In this document: piece by piece, positions 49,947 through 60,158 of the stretch
How the letters are laid out: every line of letters begins with the position of its first letter
How positions within the stretch are numbered: position 1 is the stretch's first letter
Origin: Microtetraspora glauca
Lineage (GTDB): Bacteria; Actinomycetota; Actinomycetes; Streptosporangiales; Streptosporangiaceae
DNA: 64,000 nucleotides
Direction of reading: 5' to 3'
Assembly: GCA_001570385.1 (NCBI GenBank)
Contig: BBYL01000008.1
Coordinates: forward strand, 1 to 64,000
Program-made: the position numbers and the translations under genes
The notes under the pieces: model-generated
What the model saw: only the letters and a program-made list of their open reading frames with translations
Database searches by the model: none
What the model was told of the DNA's origin: nothing

Positions 49947-51130
49947 GATTCGCCTCCCTGATCGGGTGGCGCGTCCTTCTTCGGCAGTGACCCGGGCGGT
50001 CGGATCGAACGGACGTTCCGCAGAGCTCTGGGCGGCTCGCGACGGTCCGGTTGCTCCCGCTCGCCGGACGCCCCGGACCCGGACTCACCGGACGCCCCGG
50101 TCCCGCCCTCTCCGGACGACCCGGGCTCGGCGGTCGGCCCTGTGGACTCGCTACCCGCTGGCCCCGAGGGCTCCGGGGGTCCCGAGGGCTCCGGGGGCTT
50201 CGCGCCCGCGCCCGGTCGTGGAGGCAGCGAGCCCGGAGGGCGGATCGCGCGGATCGCGGCCGGACTCCGTGGCGCCTCCCGCCGTACGCGGGGGCCGCTG
50301 TCGGCCGCGCCAGCCCCGGCGGGGGCCTCCGCCGTCCCTGACGTGTCTTGGCCACCCGAGGCGTCGGCGGTGTCGGCTCCGCTCGCCGTGCTGGCCGTAC
50401 GGGCGGCGGGACCGCCGGAGCCGGCCGAACGGCCGGGTTCGCCGGGTCGGTCCGCGCTTGGACCGGTGGTCTCACCGGGTCGGCCCGCGCTTGGACCCGT
50501 GGTCTCACCGGGTCGGTCCGCGCTTGGACCCGTGGTCTCACCGGGTCGGCCCGTCCGGGTGCCGGTCGCCTCGCCGGGCCGCCCGGCACCCGGACGGGCG
50601 GTGTCACCGGGGCGGGCGGCGGGTCCCCGAGCCGGGCGGGAAGCGGCGGCGGCCTCCTTGGGCGGCTCGGCGCCGATCTCGTGGGGCGGCGGAGGGGGCA
50701 CGCTCTCGACCCACTCGCCCAATCGATCCTTTTCGTGCAGAAGGTCGCGAATGTCGTATTCGGCGTACTCGAACTCGGGCGCCCAGAACAGCGCGTCGAA
50801 CGGACACACCTCGACACAGATGCCGCAGTACATGCAGAGCGAGAAGTCGATCGCGAACCGGTCGAGCACGTTCCGCGCGCGAGGGCGCCCACCCTCGGGA
50901 GCCGGAAGCGTCTCCTTGTGCGAATCGATATAGATGCACCAGTCGGGACACTCGCGGGCGCAGAGCATGCAGACCGTGCAGTTCTCCTCGACCAGGGCGA
51001 TCACGCCCCGGCTGCGAGGAGGCAGGTCAGGCTGGACCTCGGGGTACTGCTGGGTCACCGATTTGCGCACCATGTGCTTGAACGTGACCGCCAGCCCCTT
51101 GGCCAGCCCTTCTCCTGGTATGCGCGCCAC
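49943..51130 (-). CDS. nuoI: Complex I ferredoxin-like subunit I with long disordered tail
   Basis: A 395-residue protein; the core of about 170 residues holds both [4Fe-4S] motifs, [15 protein letters not shown] and [16 protein letters not shown]. The remaining 225 residues are Pro/Gly/Arg/Glu-rich, with an 11-residue repeat encoded by a 33-bp tandem unit ([11 protein letters not shown]). It carries electrons from the donor side toward NuoB. The tail is not part of the usual family. First gene of the downstream nuo block. Confidence 0.9.
   Translation of the reverse strand: MARIPGEGLAKGLAVTFKHMVRKSVTQQYPEVQPDLPPRSRGVIALVEENCTVCMLCARECPDWCIYIDSHKETLPAPEGGRPRARNVLDRFAIDFSLCMYCGICVEVCPFDALFWAPEFEYAEYDIRDLLHEKDRLGEWVESVPPPPPHEIGAEPPKEAAAASRPARGPAARPGDTARPGAGRPGEATGTRTGRPGETTGPSADRPGETTGPSAGRPGETTGPSADRPGEPGRSAGSGGPAARTASTASGADTADASGGQDTSGTAEAPAGAGAADSGPRVRREAPRSPAAIRAIRPPGSLPPRPGAGAKPPEPSGPPEPSGPAGSESTGPTAEPGSSGEGGTGASGESGSGASGEREQPDRREPPRALRNVRSIRPPGSLPKKDAPPDQGGES
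50442..50560. repeat. 33-bp tandem repeat in the nuoI tail
   Basis: Units start at 50442, 50475, 50508 and 50541 with CCGGGTCGG and run through GTGGTCTCA. They keep the frame and encode [11 protein letters not shown]-like repeats on the minus strand. Confidence 0.85.
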
Positions 51131-51263
51131 AATTCCCCATCATCGCGCACTACGGGCGACACGTGAATGCGCTGATGCGCCCCTCTGTGTTTTCCACAGT
51201 TTCCACAGGCTTCTCCACTGGTTGTCCACAAGTGGAGCGGTAGAAAGGGCTTATTCTGCCACT

Positions 51264-52307
51264 ATGCGGCCCCCACACCCCGGTCCTCCTCCACAGTCGC
51301 CCTACGGGCAGGCACCGCACGGTGAGGCATCCGCCGAACCGCCCACTGCCCCGCAGCGGTTGCCACGCGAACAGGCGCCCCAGCGCCCGACGCCGTACGG
51401 GCAGGCACCGCAGGGACCGGCCCCTCATGGCCACACACCATACGGCCAGCCGCTCCAGACACGACCACCACACGGCCAGGCACTCCCCGGCCGCCCCCCG
51501 CACGGCCAGGTACTCCCGGGCAACCCGCCGCCGGGCCAGGCTCCGCGGACGCAACCGCCGCTGGGACAGGCACCCGCCATGCCCTCCGCTCCTCCACGGC
51601 ATCCGCATTACGTACAGGGGCCACCCGGGCCGGTGCCGTACCGCCAGGTGCCCGGCATGCCTCCCGCCGCCGTCCCACGTCCGCCCGGCGCACGGACGTT
51701 CCTCAGCGTCCTGTGGGCGCTGGTCCCGTTGGGGAGCGTCGGGGCTCTCACTCCGGCCGTCTTCCTGCACGCCGCGATCAAAATGCGGTCGACGCTCGCC
51801 TGGGCCGCCTTCGTGATCTACCTGGTCGGCACGGTGACGATGTTCACCACCGTCAGTTCGAACGACGCGCTGTTCAGCGCGGGCCTGGTCCTCAACACCC
51901 TCGGCGGTACCGCCCACGCATTCGCCGTCCGCCGCCGCGTGTTCCCCCGTCCCGATCCCGTGGCGTACGGGAACGACCAGGCGATCCAGTTCGCGCAGCA
52001 CCGCCGCGACCTGCGCCAGGAGGCACGCGAGCTGGCCGAGCGCGACCCCGGGCTCGCCATGGAGCTGCGCATCGGGCGGCCCGACCTGCCCCGGCGCTAT
52101 GACGACGGCGGCCTCGTGGACATGAACCACGCCCCCGCCGCGGTGATCGCCGGCCTCCCCGGGATGACGCCCGAACTGGTCGAGCAGATCCTCGAGGCCC
52201 GGCAGGCGGTCGGAACCTTCACCTCTGCCGTGGAAGTGTGCATCACCGCGAACCTCCCGGCCGACCTGACCAGCCCGCTCACCGAATACACCGTGTACCT
52301 CCCCTGA
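51264..52307 (+). CDS. Membrane protein with helix-hairpin-helix end and Pro-rich start
   Basis: A 347-residue protein. The first 140 residues are Pro/Gln/His/Gly-rich (GQAPHG and PYGQ repeats). Two or three membrane segments follow ([20 protein letters not shown] and [16 protein letters not shown]). The end, [20 protein letters not shown] with [12 protein letters not shown], is a ComEA-type helix-hairpin-helix. It splits the nuo genes on the opposite strand. Function unknown; DNA or protein binding is inferred. Confidence 0.65.
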   Translation: MRPPHPGPPPQSPYGQAPHGEASAEPPTAPQRLPREQAPQRPTPYGQAPQGPAPHGHTPYGQPLQTRPPHGQALPGRPPHGQVLPGNPPPGQAPRTQPPLGQAPAMPSAPPRHPHYVQGPPGPVPYRQVPGMPPAAVPRPPGARTFLSVLWALVPLGSVGALTPAVFLHAAIKMRSTLAWAAFVIYLVGTVTMFTTVSSNDALFSAGLVLNTLGGTAHAFAVRRRVFPRPDPVAYGNDQAIQFAQHRRDLRQEARELAERDPGLAMELRIGRPDLPRRYDDGGLVDMNHAPAAVIAGLPGMTPELVEQILEARQAVGTFTSAVEVCITANLPADLTSPLTEYTVYLP

Positions 52308-52746
52308 CGGGGGGTTCCGCGCGCTCTTGCCGAAGGGTCCAGACGGCCCTTGCCGCGCGCCGCAACCTTCCGCCCGGCCGGTGGTGGTGGTGCCCGGCGT
52401 GGAGTTCATGAACCAGGAAACCGCCTGCGCGCTCGACAAGGCCGGCATCGTGTGCGGCCACCGGCACGATCAGCGCGGGCACCACCGGCGGGGCGGTCCA
52501 GTACCGGTTCCTGCGGGTCCCGGAACGGCGTGTCCACCGCCCTGGCGTGACAGAGCGGAGAGGCGCCCGCCTGGGATCGCCGATCGACGGGATCCGGCAC
52601 GGGGATCGCGCCGCGGCTCGCTGGTGGCGGAAACCTCTGCGACCTGCGCCCCAAGTGAGCCACCAGTGAGCGCCCTTATTTTCCGGGGCGCCCTTTCCTG
52701 ACGTACCGGGACGCATGATGCATCCCACGACAGACCAAGGAATCCC

Positions 52747-54295
52747 ACGAAGCGCACTCTGGCTTTCGGTGGCGCCGTAGCCGCCGCGGGCCTGCTCGCG
52801 GTCGGGCTGACCGTCCCTGCGAGCGCCGCCCCCAAGGACCAGGCCCCCAGCGTCATCCTGGCCAACACGAACCTGGCCGCTCGGCAGATCGCCACGTTCT
52901 GGTTCGGCCAGCGCGCGGCGAACCTGATCGGCGCCACGCCGTACAACGTCGAGACCAAGGTCGTCGCCAAGCACATCTCCACCGGCGGCCCGGCGGCCGA
53001 CAGCAAGCCCGGCGTCGTCCCCGCGATCGGCGACGAGAAGAAGACGACCGCCAAGTCCAAGAACATCAACCTGCCCAAGACCACGGGCAAGGTGTTCTTC
53101 ATCGGCGCCGACCACAAGCCGCACTGGTGCTCCGCCACCTCCGTGCAGGCGAACTACCGCAACCTCGTGGCCACCGCCGGCCACTGCGTCTACGACACCG
53201 AGTCGAACAAGGCCACCCTCGACAAGTGGGTCTTCATCCCGGGCTACTACGAGGGCAAGACCCCGTGGGGCATCTACGTCGGTAAGCAGGCCTTCACCCA
53301 CTACGACTACGACGTCTACGAGGACGGCGACCGCAACTTCGCGTTCGTCACCGTCTGCGACGGCGTCCTGCCGACGAAGGTCACCAAGGGCGGCACCTAC
53401 GAGAAGGTCTGGGAGACCAGCGCCGAAGCCAGGGCGGACGCCTCGAGGCTGGACGACGACCCCGCGTACTCGAACATTCCAGACCGAGAAGATCTACACC
53501 CGCGACCTCGCGCATTCGACCCAGGTTGAAGAGAACTGGGTGCACGATCACACCCGTGCCGAGATCAAGCGACTGACCGGATTCTCCGATCTGGAGCTGG
53601 GCGACAAGCCCGCCGGCGCGTTTCCCGCCAACGTCACCGTGTACCCCCGCCCTGTCGACGCCAAGTTCTTCGAGGACGCCAAGGCCACGCCGGGCCCCGA
53701 CGGCGGCGAGGGCACCAACGGCGGACGGGACAACTGGGCCCGGACTCAGAACGAGCAGAATCTCGTCTCCAAGCGAGGAGACACCTACACATGGCGCTCC
53801 TTCCACACGGAATACGACCTGGACTTCAAGGTCACCGCCACCACGAAGCGCGGACTCACCATCGAGCTGAAGAGCGTCGGCCATCTCGGTGACAACGTCG
53901 GCGGTCAGGGCCTGGCCTACAACCAGAAGCTCGGCTCCCCGGTCTTCGTGTTCGGCTACCCGAGCGGCGCCCACCTGGACGGCAACCACGCCTACACCGG
54001 CAAGACCCTCAAGTGGGCCTACGGTAAGATCTTCGCGGTCCAGGCTCCCGCCATCAAGGGCGAGGAACTCCAGGGCATGAAGCCCTCCTTCACCGGCGAG
54101 GGCTCCATCGGCTCCTCCTGGCTGCTGAAGTACAACAACAGCCGTCGCCTCGGCTACCTGAACGGCGTCACCATCGGCGTCGCCGACACCGACGCCAACA
54201 ACCGCTACGACACCAGCGTCTCCCCGTACTTCGACGGCGAGACCTACGGCGTCTACAAGGCCGCCGCCAACGTCTGGTCCGGCAAGATCGTCTGA
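52747..54295 (+). pseudogene. Secreted trypsin-like serine protease, frameshifted, without a normal start codon
   Basis: AAGGA precedes ACG AAG CGC at 52747, where an ATG would be expected. The signal peptide KRTLAFGGAVAAAGLLAVG ends at ASAA. The mature part has NLVATAGHCVYD (His) and DRNFAFVTV (Asp region). At about 53477 one base must be removed: the frame that stops at 53529 gives way to FQTEKIYTRDLAHSTQVEEN and continues to 54295, with GEGSIGSSWLL near the Ser region. Corrected length is about 515 residues. Either the gene is dead or the sequence has two errors. It lies between nuoH and nuoI on the opposite strand. Confidence 0.7.
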
Positions 54296-54375
54296 TTCTT
54301 CACGGACGGCCGCCTCGCCATGGACTCGATCGTGCCCGACCGGTGTCTGCGCTCCGGTCAGGCCACGATCGCAGG

Positions 54376-54445
54376 GCCTCGAACCCTTGAAGGATCGGGG
54401 CCCTGTCGACCTTTCCGTCTGTCGGCCCTGATTCCTTCTCGAGGC
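54376..54445. terminator. Imperfect hairpin between the protease gene and nuoH
   Basis: GCCTCGA (54376-54382) pairs with TCGAGGC (54439-54445), and inner CCTTGAAGGATCGGGGCC pairs loosely with GGCCCTGATTCCTTC. It separates convergent genes and may act in both directions. Confidence 0.45.
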
Positions 54446-54448
54446 TCG

Positions 54449-55404
54449 TCAGGCGGCGATGACCTTGACGACGCCGGTGAGAGCGAGCTGGAGGAGCGCG
54501 AGCGGCACCAGACCGACCCAGGCCAGCTTCTGGAGCTGGTCCTCACGCAGGCGCGGATAGCTCACCCGTACCCAGATCACCACGAACGCCAGCGCGAACA
54601 CCTTGAGGAGCGTCCACACCGGGCCGGGAAGCAGCGGTCCATGCCAGCCGCCGAGGAACAGCACGGTCGTCAACGCCGACAGCACCACGATCCCGGCGTA
54701 CTCGGCGAGCATGAACAGGGCAAACCGGATCCCGGTGTACTCCGTCATCGGACCCATGATGATCTCGGACTCGGCGATCGGCATGTCGAACGGGGGCCTG
54801 CGCAGCTCCGCCAGCCCGGCGACGAAGAACACCACCCCGCCGATGGCCTGCCAGGGCAGCCACCACCACTGCCACTGCTCCACGATGCCGTTCAGCGACA
54901 GAGTGCCCGCCGCCATCGCCACGCTCGACGCGGCCAGCACCAGCGGCAGCTCGTACGACATGAGCTGGGCCGCCGCCCGCATGCCGCCGAGGACGCTGTA
55001 CTTGTTGGCGGACGCCCATCCGGCCATGATCGCGCCGAGCACGCCGACGCCCATGACGGCGAGGACGAAGAACAGACCGGCGTCGAGGTCCACTCCGTAC
55101 AGCCCGGGCCCCACCGGGATCACGATCATCACGACGAGGTACGGCACGAGCGCCACACCCGGGGCGATGGCGAAGATCCTGCGGTCGGCCGCCGCGGGAA
55201 TGACGTCCTCCTTCTGGACGAACTTCACGCCGTCGGCGATGAGCTGGGCCCAGCCGTGGAAACCCCCGGCGTACTGGGGCCGAGGCGCGACTGCATGTGC
55301 GCCATCGCCTTGTGCTCCATCTGCCCGACGATCAGCGGCAACGCGAGGAACACGACCACGATCACGACCAGCCGGACCGCGATGTCGAGCACCTCACTCA
55401 CCAC
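54449..55404 (-). pseudogene. nuoH: Complex I subunit H, one-base frameshift
   Basis: The N-terminus [20 protein letters not shown] up to MAHMQSRLGP starts at GTG 55404 with AGGAGGAAC upstream. Near 55273-55277, at a G run (plus strand CTGGGGCC), the reading moves to the frame of YAGGFHGWAQLIADGVKFVQ, KEDVIPAAADRRIFAIAPG and the remaining helices (VLGAIMAGWASANKYSVLGG). Adding one base gives a normal NuoH of about 318 residues. NuoH forms the quinone channel and is essential, so an error in the sequence is quite possible. Confidence 0.85.
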
Positions 55405-55987
55405 GTTCCTCCTGGTCGGGTGCGGATCCCGTCCCCCAGCCGGACGGCACGCCCGGCGGGAACATCTTGCGGCGGCTCGGCGACCCGTGACCGGACTCGC
55501 CCGGCTCCTTGGCCCCGGGCCACGCCTTGGCGACCCTCGCCGCCAGGACGAAGTCCTTGCGCAGCGGATGGCCCTCGAACCCGTCCGGAAGCAGGAGCGG
55601 CCGCAGGTCGGGGTGGCCGTCGAAGACGACGCCGAACATCTCGAACGTCTCACGCTCGTGCCAGTTCGCCCCGCGGAAGACGCCGGTGGCCGTGGGCAGC
55701 CGCGGGTCCTCCTTGGGCACCCGGGTGCGCAGGAGCAGGTGTGCCATCGCGACCGGGTCGAAGACGTGCGCGACGACGGCGAAGCCGTCGGGCGGCTCGT
55801 CCACGCCGGTCAGCCAGTCGAAGAACTCGAAGCCCTCGGCCCTGGCGAAGTCCAGCAGCTCGATCCAGTCCTCCGGCGCCACGTCCACCACGGGCTCACC
55901 GAAGGAGTCGGAGATCCGGGCGCGCGAGCCGTACCTGGACCGGATCGCGGCCGCGATCCCGGTGCCGGCGTCAGGGGAGGCGGTCAC
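55394..55987 (-). CDS. nuoC: Complex I subunit C (30-kDa type)
   Basis: A 197-residue protein. [20 protein letters not shown] starts the fold; [20 protein letters not shown] followed by [18 protein letters not shown] is the NuoC signature. GTG at 55987 overlaps nuoB; the end overlaps nuoH. Normally NuoD follows or is fused, but none is present here. Confidence 0.9.
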   Translation of the reverse strand: MTASPDAGTGIAAAIRSRYGSRARISDSFGEPVVDVAPEDWIELLDFARAEGFEFFDWLTGVDEPPDGFAVVAHVFDPVAMAHLLLRTRVPKEDPRLPTATGVFRGANWHERETFEMFGVVFDGHPDLRPLLLPDGFEGHPLRKDFVLAARVAKAWPGAKEPGESGHGSPSRRKMFPPGVPSGWGTGSAPDQEERGE

Positions 55988-56505
55988 GCGCCACCGCCCT
56001 GGTAGCGGTCGCCGAGCGACTCGGCGGCGATCTTCTCCTGGAGCTTCATGATGCCGTGGAGCAGCGCCTCGGGCCGGGGCGGGCAGCCGGGGACGTAGAC
56101 GTCGACCGGGATGATCTGGTCCACGCCCTTGGTGACGCAGTAGGAGTCCCAGTACGGTCCCCCGCAGTTGGAGCAGGCGCCGAACGAGATGACGTACTTG
56201 GGATCGGGCATCTGCTCGTAGAGCCGCTTCACGGCCGGGGCCATCTTGTCGGTGACGGTGCCCGAGACGATCATCAGATCGGCCTGGCGGGGCCCGTTGG
56301 CGAACGGGATGACCCCGAACCGGATGAAGTCGTGCCTGCTCATCGATGTCGCGATGAACTCGATCGCGCAGCAGGCCAGCCCGAAGTTGAACACCCACAG
56401 GGAGTACCGCCGGCCCCAGTTGAGCACGAACTTCATCGGCTTGGGAGCCAGCCTGGACACCGGGCCGACCGTCGGCATCGGAAGGTTCACCGCCATGAGA
56501 GCCAT
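55984..56505 (-). CDS. nuoB: Complex I iron-sulfur subunit B
   Basis: A 173-residue protein holding the ligands of cluster N2: [12 protein letters not shown], the Cys in [15 protein letters not shown], and [26 protein letters not shown] precedes the ATG. It hands electrons to quinone at the NuoB/NuoD interface in canonical complex I. Confidence 0.94.
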   Translation of the reverse strand: MALMAVNLPMPTVGPVSRLAPKPMKFVLNWGRRYSLWVFNFGLACCAIEFIATSMSRHDFIRFGVIPFANGPRQADLMIVSGTVTDKMAPAVKRLYEQMPDPKYVISFGACSNCGGPYWDSYCVTKGVDQIIPVDVYVPGCPPRPEALLHGIMKLQEKIAAESLGDRYQGGGA

Positions 56506-56640
56506 TCTCCCCCCGTCCTGGCCGCCGGTACAGCGCCGGGCAAACCCTCGCCACCGTAAAACCGTGCCCGATGAAGCTCGCCGTGCCCCCGCGCCGCCGT
56601 AGCCCGCCCACCGTGAAGCCGCTCCAGGGGGTGGCGGTGC

Positions 56641-57912
56641 TCACTGGTAGAGCGCCGCCCGTGCCCGGTCGGTGATCTCGCGGGCGATCCGATCGCCCGC
56701 CGTGTCCAGCTCGCCCTGGATCCGCTCCATCTCTCCCTCCGTCACGGTGACCCCCGCCGCTCCGTACGGCAGGGCCACGGTGAACGCCATGCGCAGGTGA
56801 CTCGGTGGGTGGAAGGCGTCGACCCGAACCGCTTCGAGCGGGGCCAGCCGACGCAGCCGCTCCTCCTCAAGTTCGGGGAACCCGTCCATATACTCCCGAA
56901 GCCCCTCCCACAAGTCTCCGGTGCGATGGGCCGAGGACGCCAGGTGCCTGCCGGCGGCGGAGACCCTGGTGATGGACTTGTCCATCAGGCCGGCTGCGGC
57001 GACCGGAGAGGCGACCTGGGCCGCTCTCTCGTCGGCGGCGTATTCGGCGAGTTGCGATGACCGATACGTCATCAACTCCAACAGCATGATCATGCCGGTG
57101 ACCGGCACGCGGACCAGCCATATCACGATGTTGAGCAAGAACATCGCGGCGATCTCGAGCAGTCCCCCGTCGAGCACGATGGGGGCCAGCACTCGGCGCA
57201 GTTCGTAAAGCGTGTTCAGCGCGCTGCCGACATAGAGACCGTGTCGGGAGTCACCGTTGGTCGAGTGCCCCAACTCGTGGCCCAGCAGGGCGACACGCTC
57301 CGCCCGGTCCAGGATCAGCCACAGCGGCAGCCCGATCGTCAGCACGTGCCTGCGGCGGAGCCCGATGGTCGCGAAGCAGGCGTTGAGGTCGCCGTTCACG
57401 GCGACGATGTCCACGGGCGGCGCCCCGACCTCGTCGGCCACGCGGTCGAGCAGGTCGTACAGGGTCGGCGCCTCCTGCCGGGTGAGCGTCAGGGCGTCCT
57501 TTCTGACGCGCCCCAGGCGTGGACGCACCAGATAAGCGAACGCCAGAACCATGATTCCGAGGGCGATCCCGAAAGGGCTCGGCCAGGTCGCCGCCAGGAG
57601 CCAGACCCCGGCCAGCGTCAAGGAGAGCGCGAACAGGTGGACGGTCGTGGCGAGAGCATACGAGGCGATCCTGGCCGGATCACGGGACGGCAGGCCGGGC
57701 CCGGAATCGAGCACCCTCCGATGCAGGTCGGCGACGTACCGGCGAGCCAGGCGGCTGCGGGAACGAGCCAGCATGCCCTGCGGGCGCTGCCACTCTCCGT
57801 TGTCCGGGCGGATGTTCCATTCGCAATCCCGGCACCAGACGACGAACCGAGGGTCGGCGCTGATCGACGCCGAACATTGCGGGCATTCCTGAATGATCGC
57901 TGAAGGCGTCAT
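56641..57912 (-). CDS. M48-family membrane metallopeptidase
   Basis: A 423-residue protein. An N-terminal zinc ribbon (ECPQCSAS...WCRDCEWN) is followed by two membrane helices (ATTVHLFALSLTLAGVWLLA and ALGIMVLAFAYLVRP). VALLGHELGHSTNGD is the zinc motif, and YAADERAAQVA supplies the third ligand. Two further membrane segments lie after the motif. It separates nuoA from nuoB on the same strand. A role in membrane protein quality control is inferred from the family. Confidence 0.85.
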   Translation of the reverse strand: MTPSAIIQECPQCSASISADPRFVVWCRDCEWNIRPDNGEWQRPQGMLARSRSRLARRYVADLHRRVLDSGPGLPSRDPARIASYALATTVHLFALSLTLAGVWLLAATWPSPFGIALGIMVLAFAYLVRPRLGRVRKDALTLTRQEAPTLYDLLDRVADEVGAPPVDIVAVNGDLNACFATIGLRRRHVLTIGLPLWLILDRAERVALLGHELGHSTNGDSRHGLYVGSALNTLYELRRVLAPIVLDGGLLEIAAMFLLNIVIWLVRVPVTGMIMLLELMTYRSSQLAEYAADERAAQVASPVAAAGLMDKSITRVSAAGRHLASSAHRTGDLWEGLREYMDGFPELEEERLRRLAPLEAVRVDAFHPPSHLRMAFTVALPYGAAGVTVTEGEMERIQGELDTAGDRIAREITDRARAALYQ

Positions 57913-58007
57913 GGACCGAGAAGCGTGGCACAGTGACGACGATCACGTCCAGATCGAACCCAGGCGAATCGGGCCAACTCCGCGTCAGCTCCAGGGCCGG
58001 GTCCGCG

Positions 58008-58379
58008 TCACGTCCAGGTCAGTACGCGCTTGCGCCAGGCGTACAGGATCCCGATGGCGATGAAGACCAGGAAGACGAACATCTCGACCAGCGTGGTGAC
58101 GCCGAATCCGGGAGCGGAGAAGACCGTCGCCCACGGGAAGAGGAACACCGCGTCCACCGCGAAGACGACATAGAGGTACGTGAAGACGTAGTAGCGGACC
58201 TGGGACTGGGCCCAGCCCTCGCCGACCGGGTCGACGCCGCACTCGTAGGTCAGCAGTTTCTCCGGGGTGGGCCGGTGCGGACGCAGCAGCCGGTTGACGA
58301 GCAGACCTCCGGCGACGATGGCCAGGCCGAGTCCGAAGAGCACCACGACAACTAGATAAGAGCTGAAATATCCGTTCAT
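58008..58379 (-). CDS. nuoA: Complex I subunit A
   Basis: A 123-residue protein with three membrane helices. YECGVDPVGEGWAQSQVRYY is the NuoA cytoplasmic loop with its conserved Cys; VVFAVDAVFLFPWATVF and VFLVFIAIGILYAWRK follow. First gene of the nuo set, 95 bp before the M48 gene. Confidence 0.93.
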   Translation of the reverse strand: MNGYFSSYLVVVVLFGLGLAIVAGGLLVNRLLRPHRPTPEKLLTYECGVDPVGEGWAQSQVRYYVFTYLYVVFAVDAVFLFPWATVFSAPGFGVTTLVEMFVFLVFIAIGILYAWRKRVLTWT

Positions 58380-58515
58380 GCCCGCCTCCGAGCCCGTACG
58401 GCCTTCGCCACGATCATAACCGTGTCACCCTTTAGTCACCGTTCGCAGCCAAAAGATGCGCGGTGATCACACAAAGGGGGGGTAAAACCGGCATATCCGC
58501 TCATACCCTCCACTC

Positions 58516-59991
58516 ATGCCCCCACTCGGTTTCGTCGGCGTCATCACCTTGCTGATCATCGCCGTGACCAGCTGCGGCCTGCCCCTGCTCGGCGGCGGGC
58601 GGGACAAGGGCATCGACGTCGCGTCCGAACCGACGGTGCTCACCTTCGCCGACCCGGCCAAGATTGCGGGACTCTCGGTGGCGACGATCTCCAGTGGCAC
58701 GGCCAAGCCGCACGTGCACGTCAGCTATCCCACGCTCTCGGACGCACCCGCGCTCAACAAGCGCCTCAAGGAAGAGCTGTCGGCCAAGGCGCGGCGGTTC
58801 TCCGAGAAGACCGCCAACCGGGAGGGGTTGCGCACCCCCGAATACAACGTGGACTGGGAGCTCACCGCCGCGTCCCGCGACGCCGTCGGGGTCAGGCTGA
58901 GGGAGAGCCGGTTCACCGGCCGCACCTGGGTCGACTCCTACCGCACGCTCTGGTACGACCGGCGGGGCGAGAAGGTGGTGGACTCCACCAGCCTGGTCTC
59001 GAACATCAAGGAGCTCTCGACGCTGGTGCGCAAGCACCTGCCGAGCACCGCCCCGGTCCACGCCGAAAGTGTCGTCGTGGATCCCGATCTCTTCGACTCC
59101 CTCAACTTCAACACGCGGGGCGACCTGGTCGTGGAGTTCGACGGCCAGGAGTCCAGCCCGGGATCGACCGGCAGAGTGGCCGTGGCCATCCCGCGCAAGG
59201 AGGCCGACCGGCTGCTGACGACCTTCGGGCGCCAGGTCCGCACGGCGGTGGCCGAGACGACCACGCGGCCCTTGTCCGCGACCCTGGACCACAACCCGAC
59301 CGCCGTCAGCGAGCTGAACGGCACGGTCGACTGCGCCGTGGCCCACTGCGTCGCCCTCGCGTTCCAGGGCGGGCCGGGGCCGTACACCGAGCGGCTGCTG
59401 TCGGCGCTGTCCACGCACGGCGCGCGGGCGACGTTCTTCATGGTCGGCTCGAACGCGGCGGCGATGCCCGGCCTCCTGCACCGGATGCGCGAGCAGGGGG
59501 ATCTCGTCGCCAACCAGACGTGGACCCATCGGGACCTCACCCTGCTCTCGACCACTGTGATCTACGACCAGATCCGGCGTGCCCAGCACGCGATCGGCGT
59601 GGGGAGCGGCCAGACCCCGGCCCTCCTCCTCCCGCCGTACGGTGCGACGGACGCCAGGGTGGCCGACGTCGCGCGCGAGCTGGGGCTCGCGATCGTGCAG
59701 GGGAACGTCGACGCGGGCGACGTGGCGGGAGCGACCCCGGAGGCGGTCGTGAAGCGGGTCCTCGCCGACGCCCGGCGGGGGTCGATCATCCTGATGCGCG
59801 ACATGGACCAGGTCACCGCCGACGCGCTCCCTCAGGTGCTCGACAAGCTCCGCGAGCGCGGGTTCGTCTTCGTGACCGTGCCGGAGCTGTACGGTTCCGG
59901 CCGCATGATGCCGGGCCTGACCTATTCCTCCCCCATCGTGCCCACCGGCGTCGCGCCTACCGGCGGGTTGCGGAGCCACCAGGTACCGTGA
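58516..59991 (+). CDS. Polysaccharide-deacetylase-fold lipoprotein, probably inactive
   Basis: A 491-residue protein. VITLLIIAVTSCG is a lipobox signal. Residues 60-250 look like the RsiV/DUF3298-type domain seen before deacetylase domains. The NodB-like domain starts near 275. The usual TFDDGP is AFQGGP, the first His of the H-x-x-x-H site is Gln (NQTWTH), and the Arg before PPYG is replaced (LLLPPYGAT). Two of three metal ligands and the base Asp are therefore lost. The fold may bind cell-wall glycan without cutting it. It is divergent from nuoA. Confidence 0.75.
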   Translation: MPPLGFVGVITLLIIAVTSCGLPLLGGGRDKGIDVASEPTVLTFADPAKIAGLSVATISSGTAKPHVHVSYPTLSDAPALNKRLKEELSAKARRFSEKTANREGLRTPEYNVDWELTAASRDAVGVRLRESRFTGRTWVDSYRTLWYDRRGEKVVDSTSLVSNIKELSTLVRKHLPSTAPVHAESVVVDPDLFDSLNFNTRGDLVVEFDGQESSPGSTGRVAVAIPRKEADRLLTTFGRQVRTAVAETTTRPLSATLDHNPTAVSELNGTVDCAVAHCVALAFQGGPGPYTERLLSALSTHGARATFFMVGSNAAAMPGLLHRMREQGDLVANQTWTHRDLTLLSTTVIYDQIRRAQHAIGVGSGQTPALLLPPYGATDARVADVARELGLAIVQGNVDAGDVAGATPEAVVKRVLADARRGSIILMRDMDQVTADALPQVLDKLRERGFVFVTVPELYGSGRMMPGLTYSSPIVPTGVAPTGGLRSHQVP

Positions 59992-60019
59992 AACGCGCGG
60001 GGACATATAGTTGGACCTC

Positions 60020-60112
60020 GTGACCCGCAACATCCTCTTCGCCCGCTTGCACGTTGATCTGTGCCGGCTCGCGGCGGGGCTGTGTCGCACGAAGCGTCAC
60101 CCTCGATCGTGA
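60020..60112 (+). CDS. Possible Cys-containing leader peptide (30 aa)
   Basis: GTG at 60020 opens the frame MTRNILFARLHVDLCRLAAG ending with LCRTKRHPRS. The core LHVDLCR...LC resembles actinomycete leader peptides with clustered Cys found ahead of sulfur-related genes. A strong hairpin follows at 60159-60197. TTG at 60047 is another possible start. The ribosome binding site is weak. The only gene downstream is korA, 370 bp away. Confidence 0.4.
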   Translation: MTRNILFARLHVDLCRLAAGLCRTKRHPRS

Positions 60113-60158
60113 CCATGCCGTCGATCCGGCGGCCATGGAATCCCCGAACGATCTGCGT

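Noticed and set aside
55394-56644. Single 416-codon frame spanning nuoC and nuoB as a fusion
   Set aside because: The upstream part is out of frame with nuoB; nuoC starts at GTG 55987, overlapping the nuoB stop.
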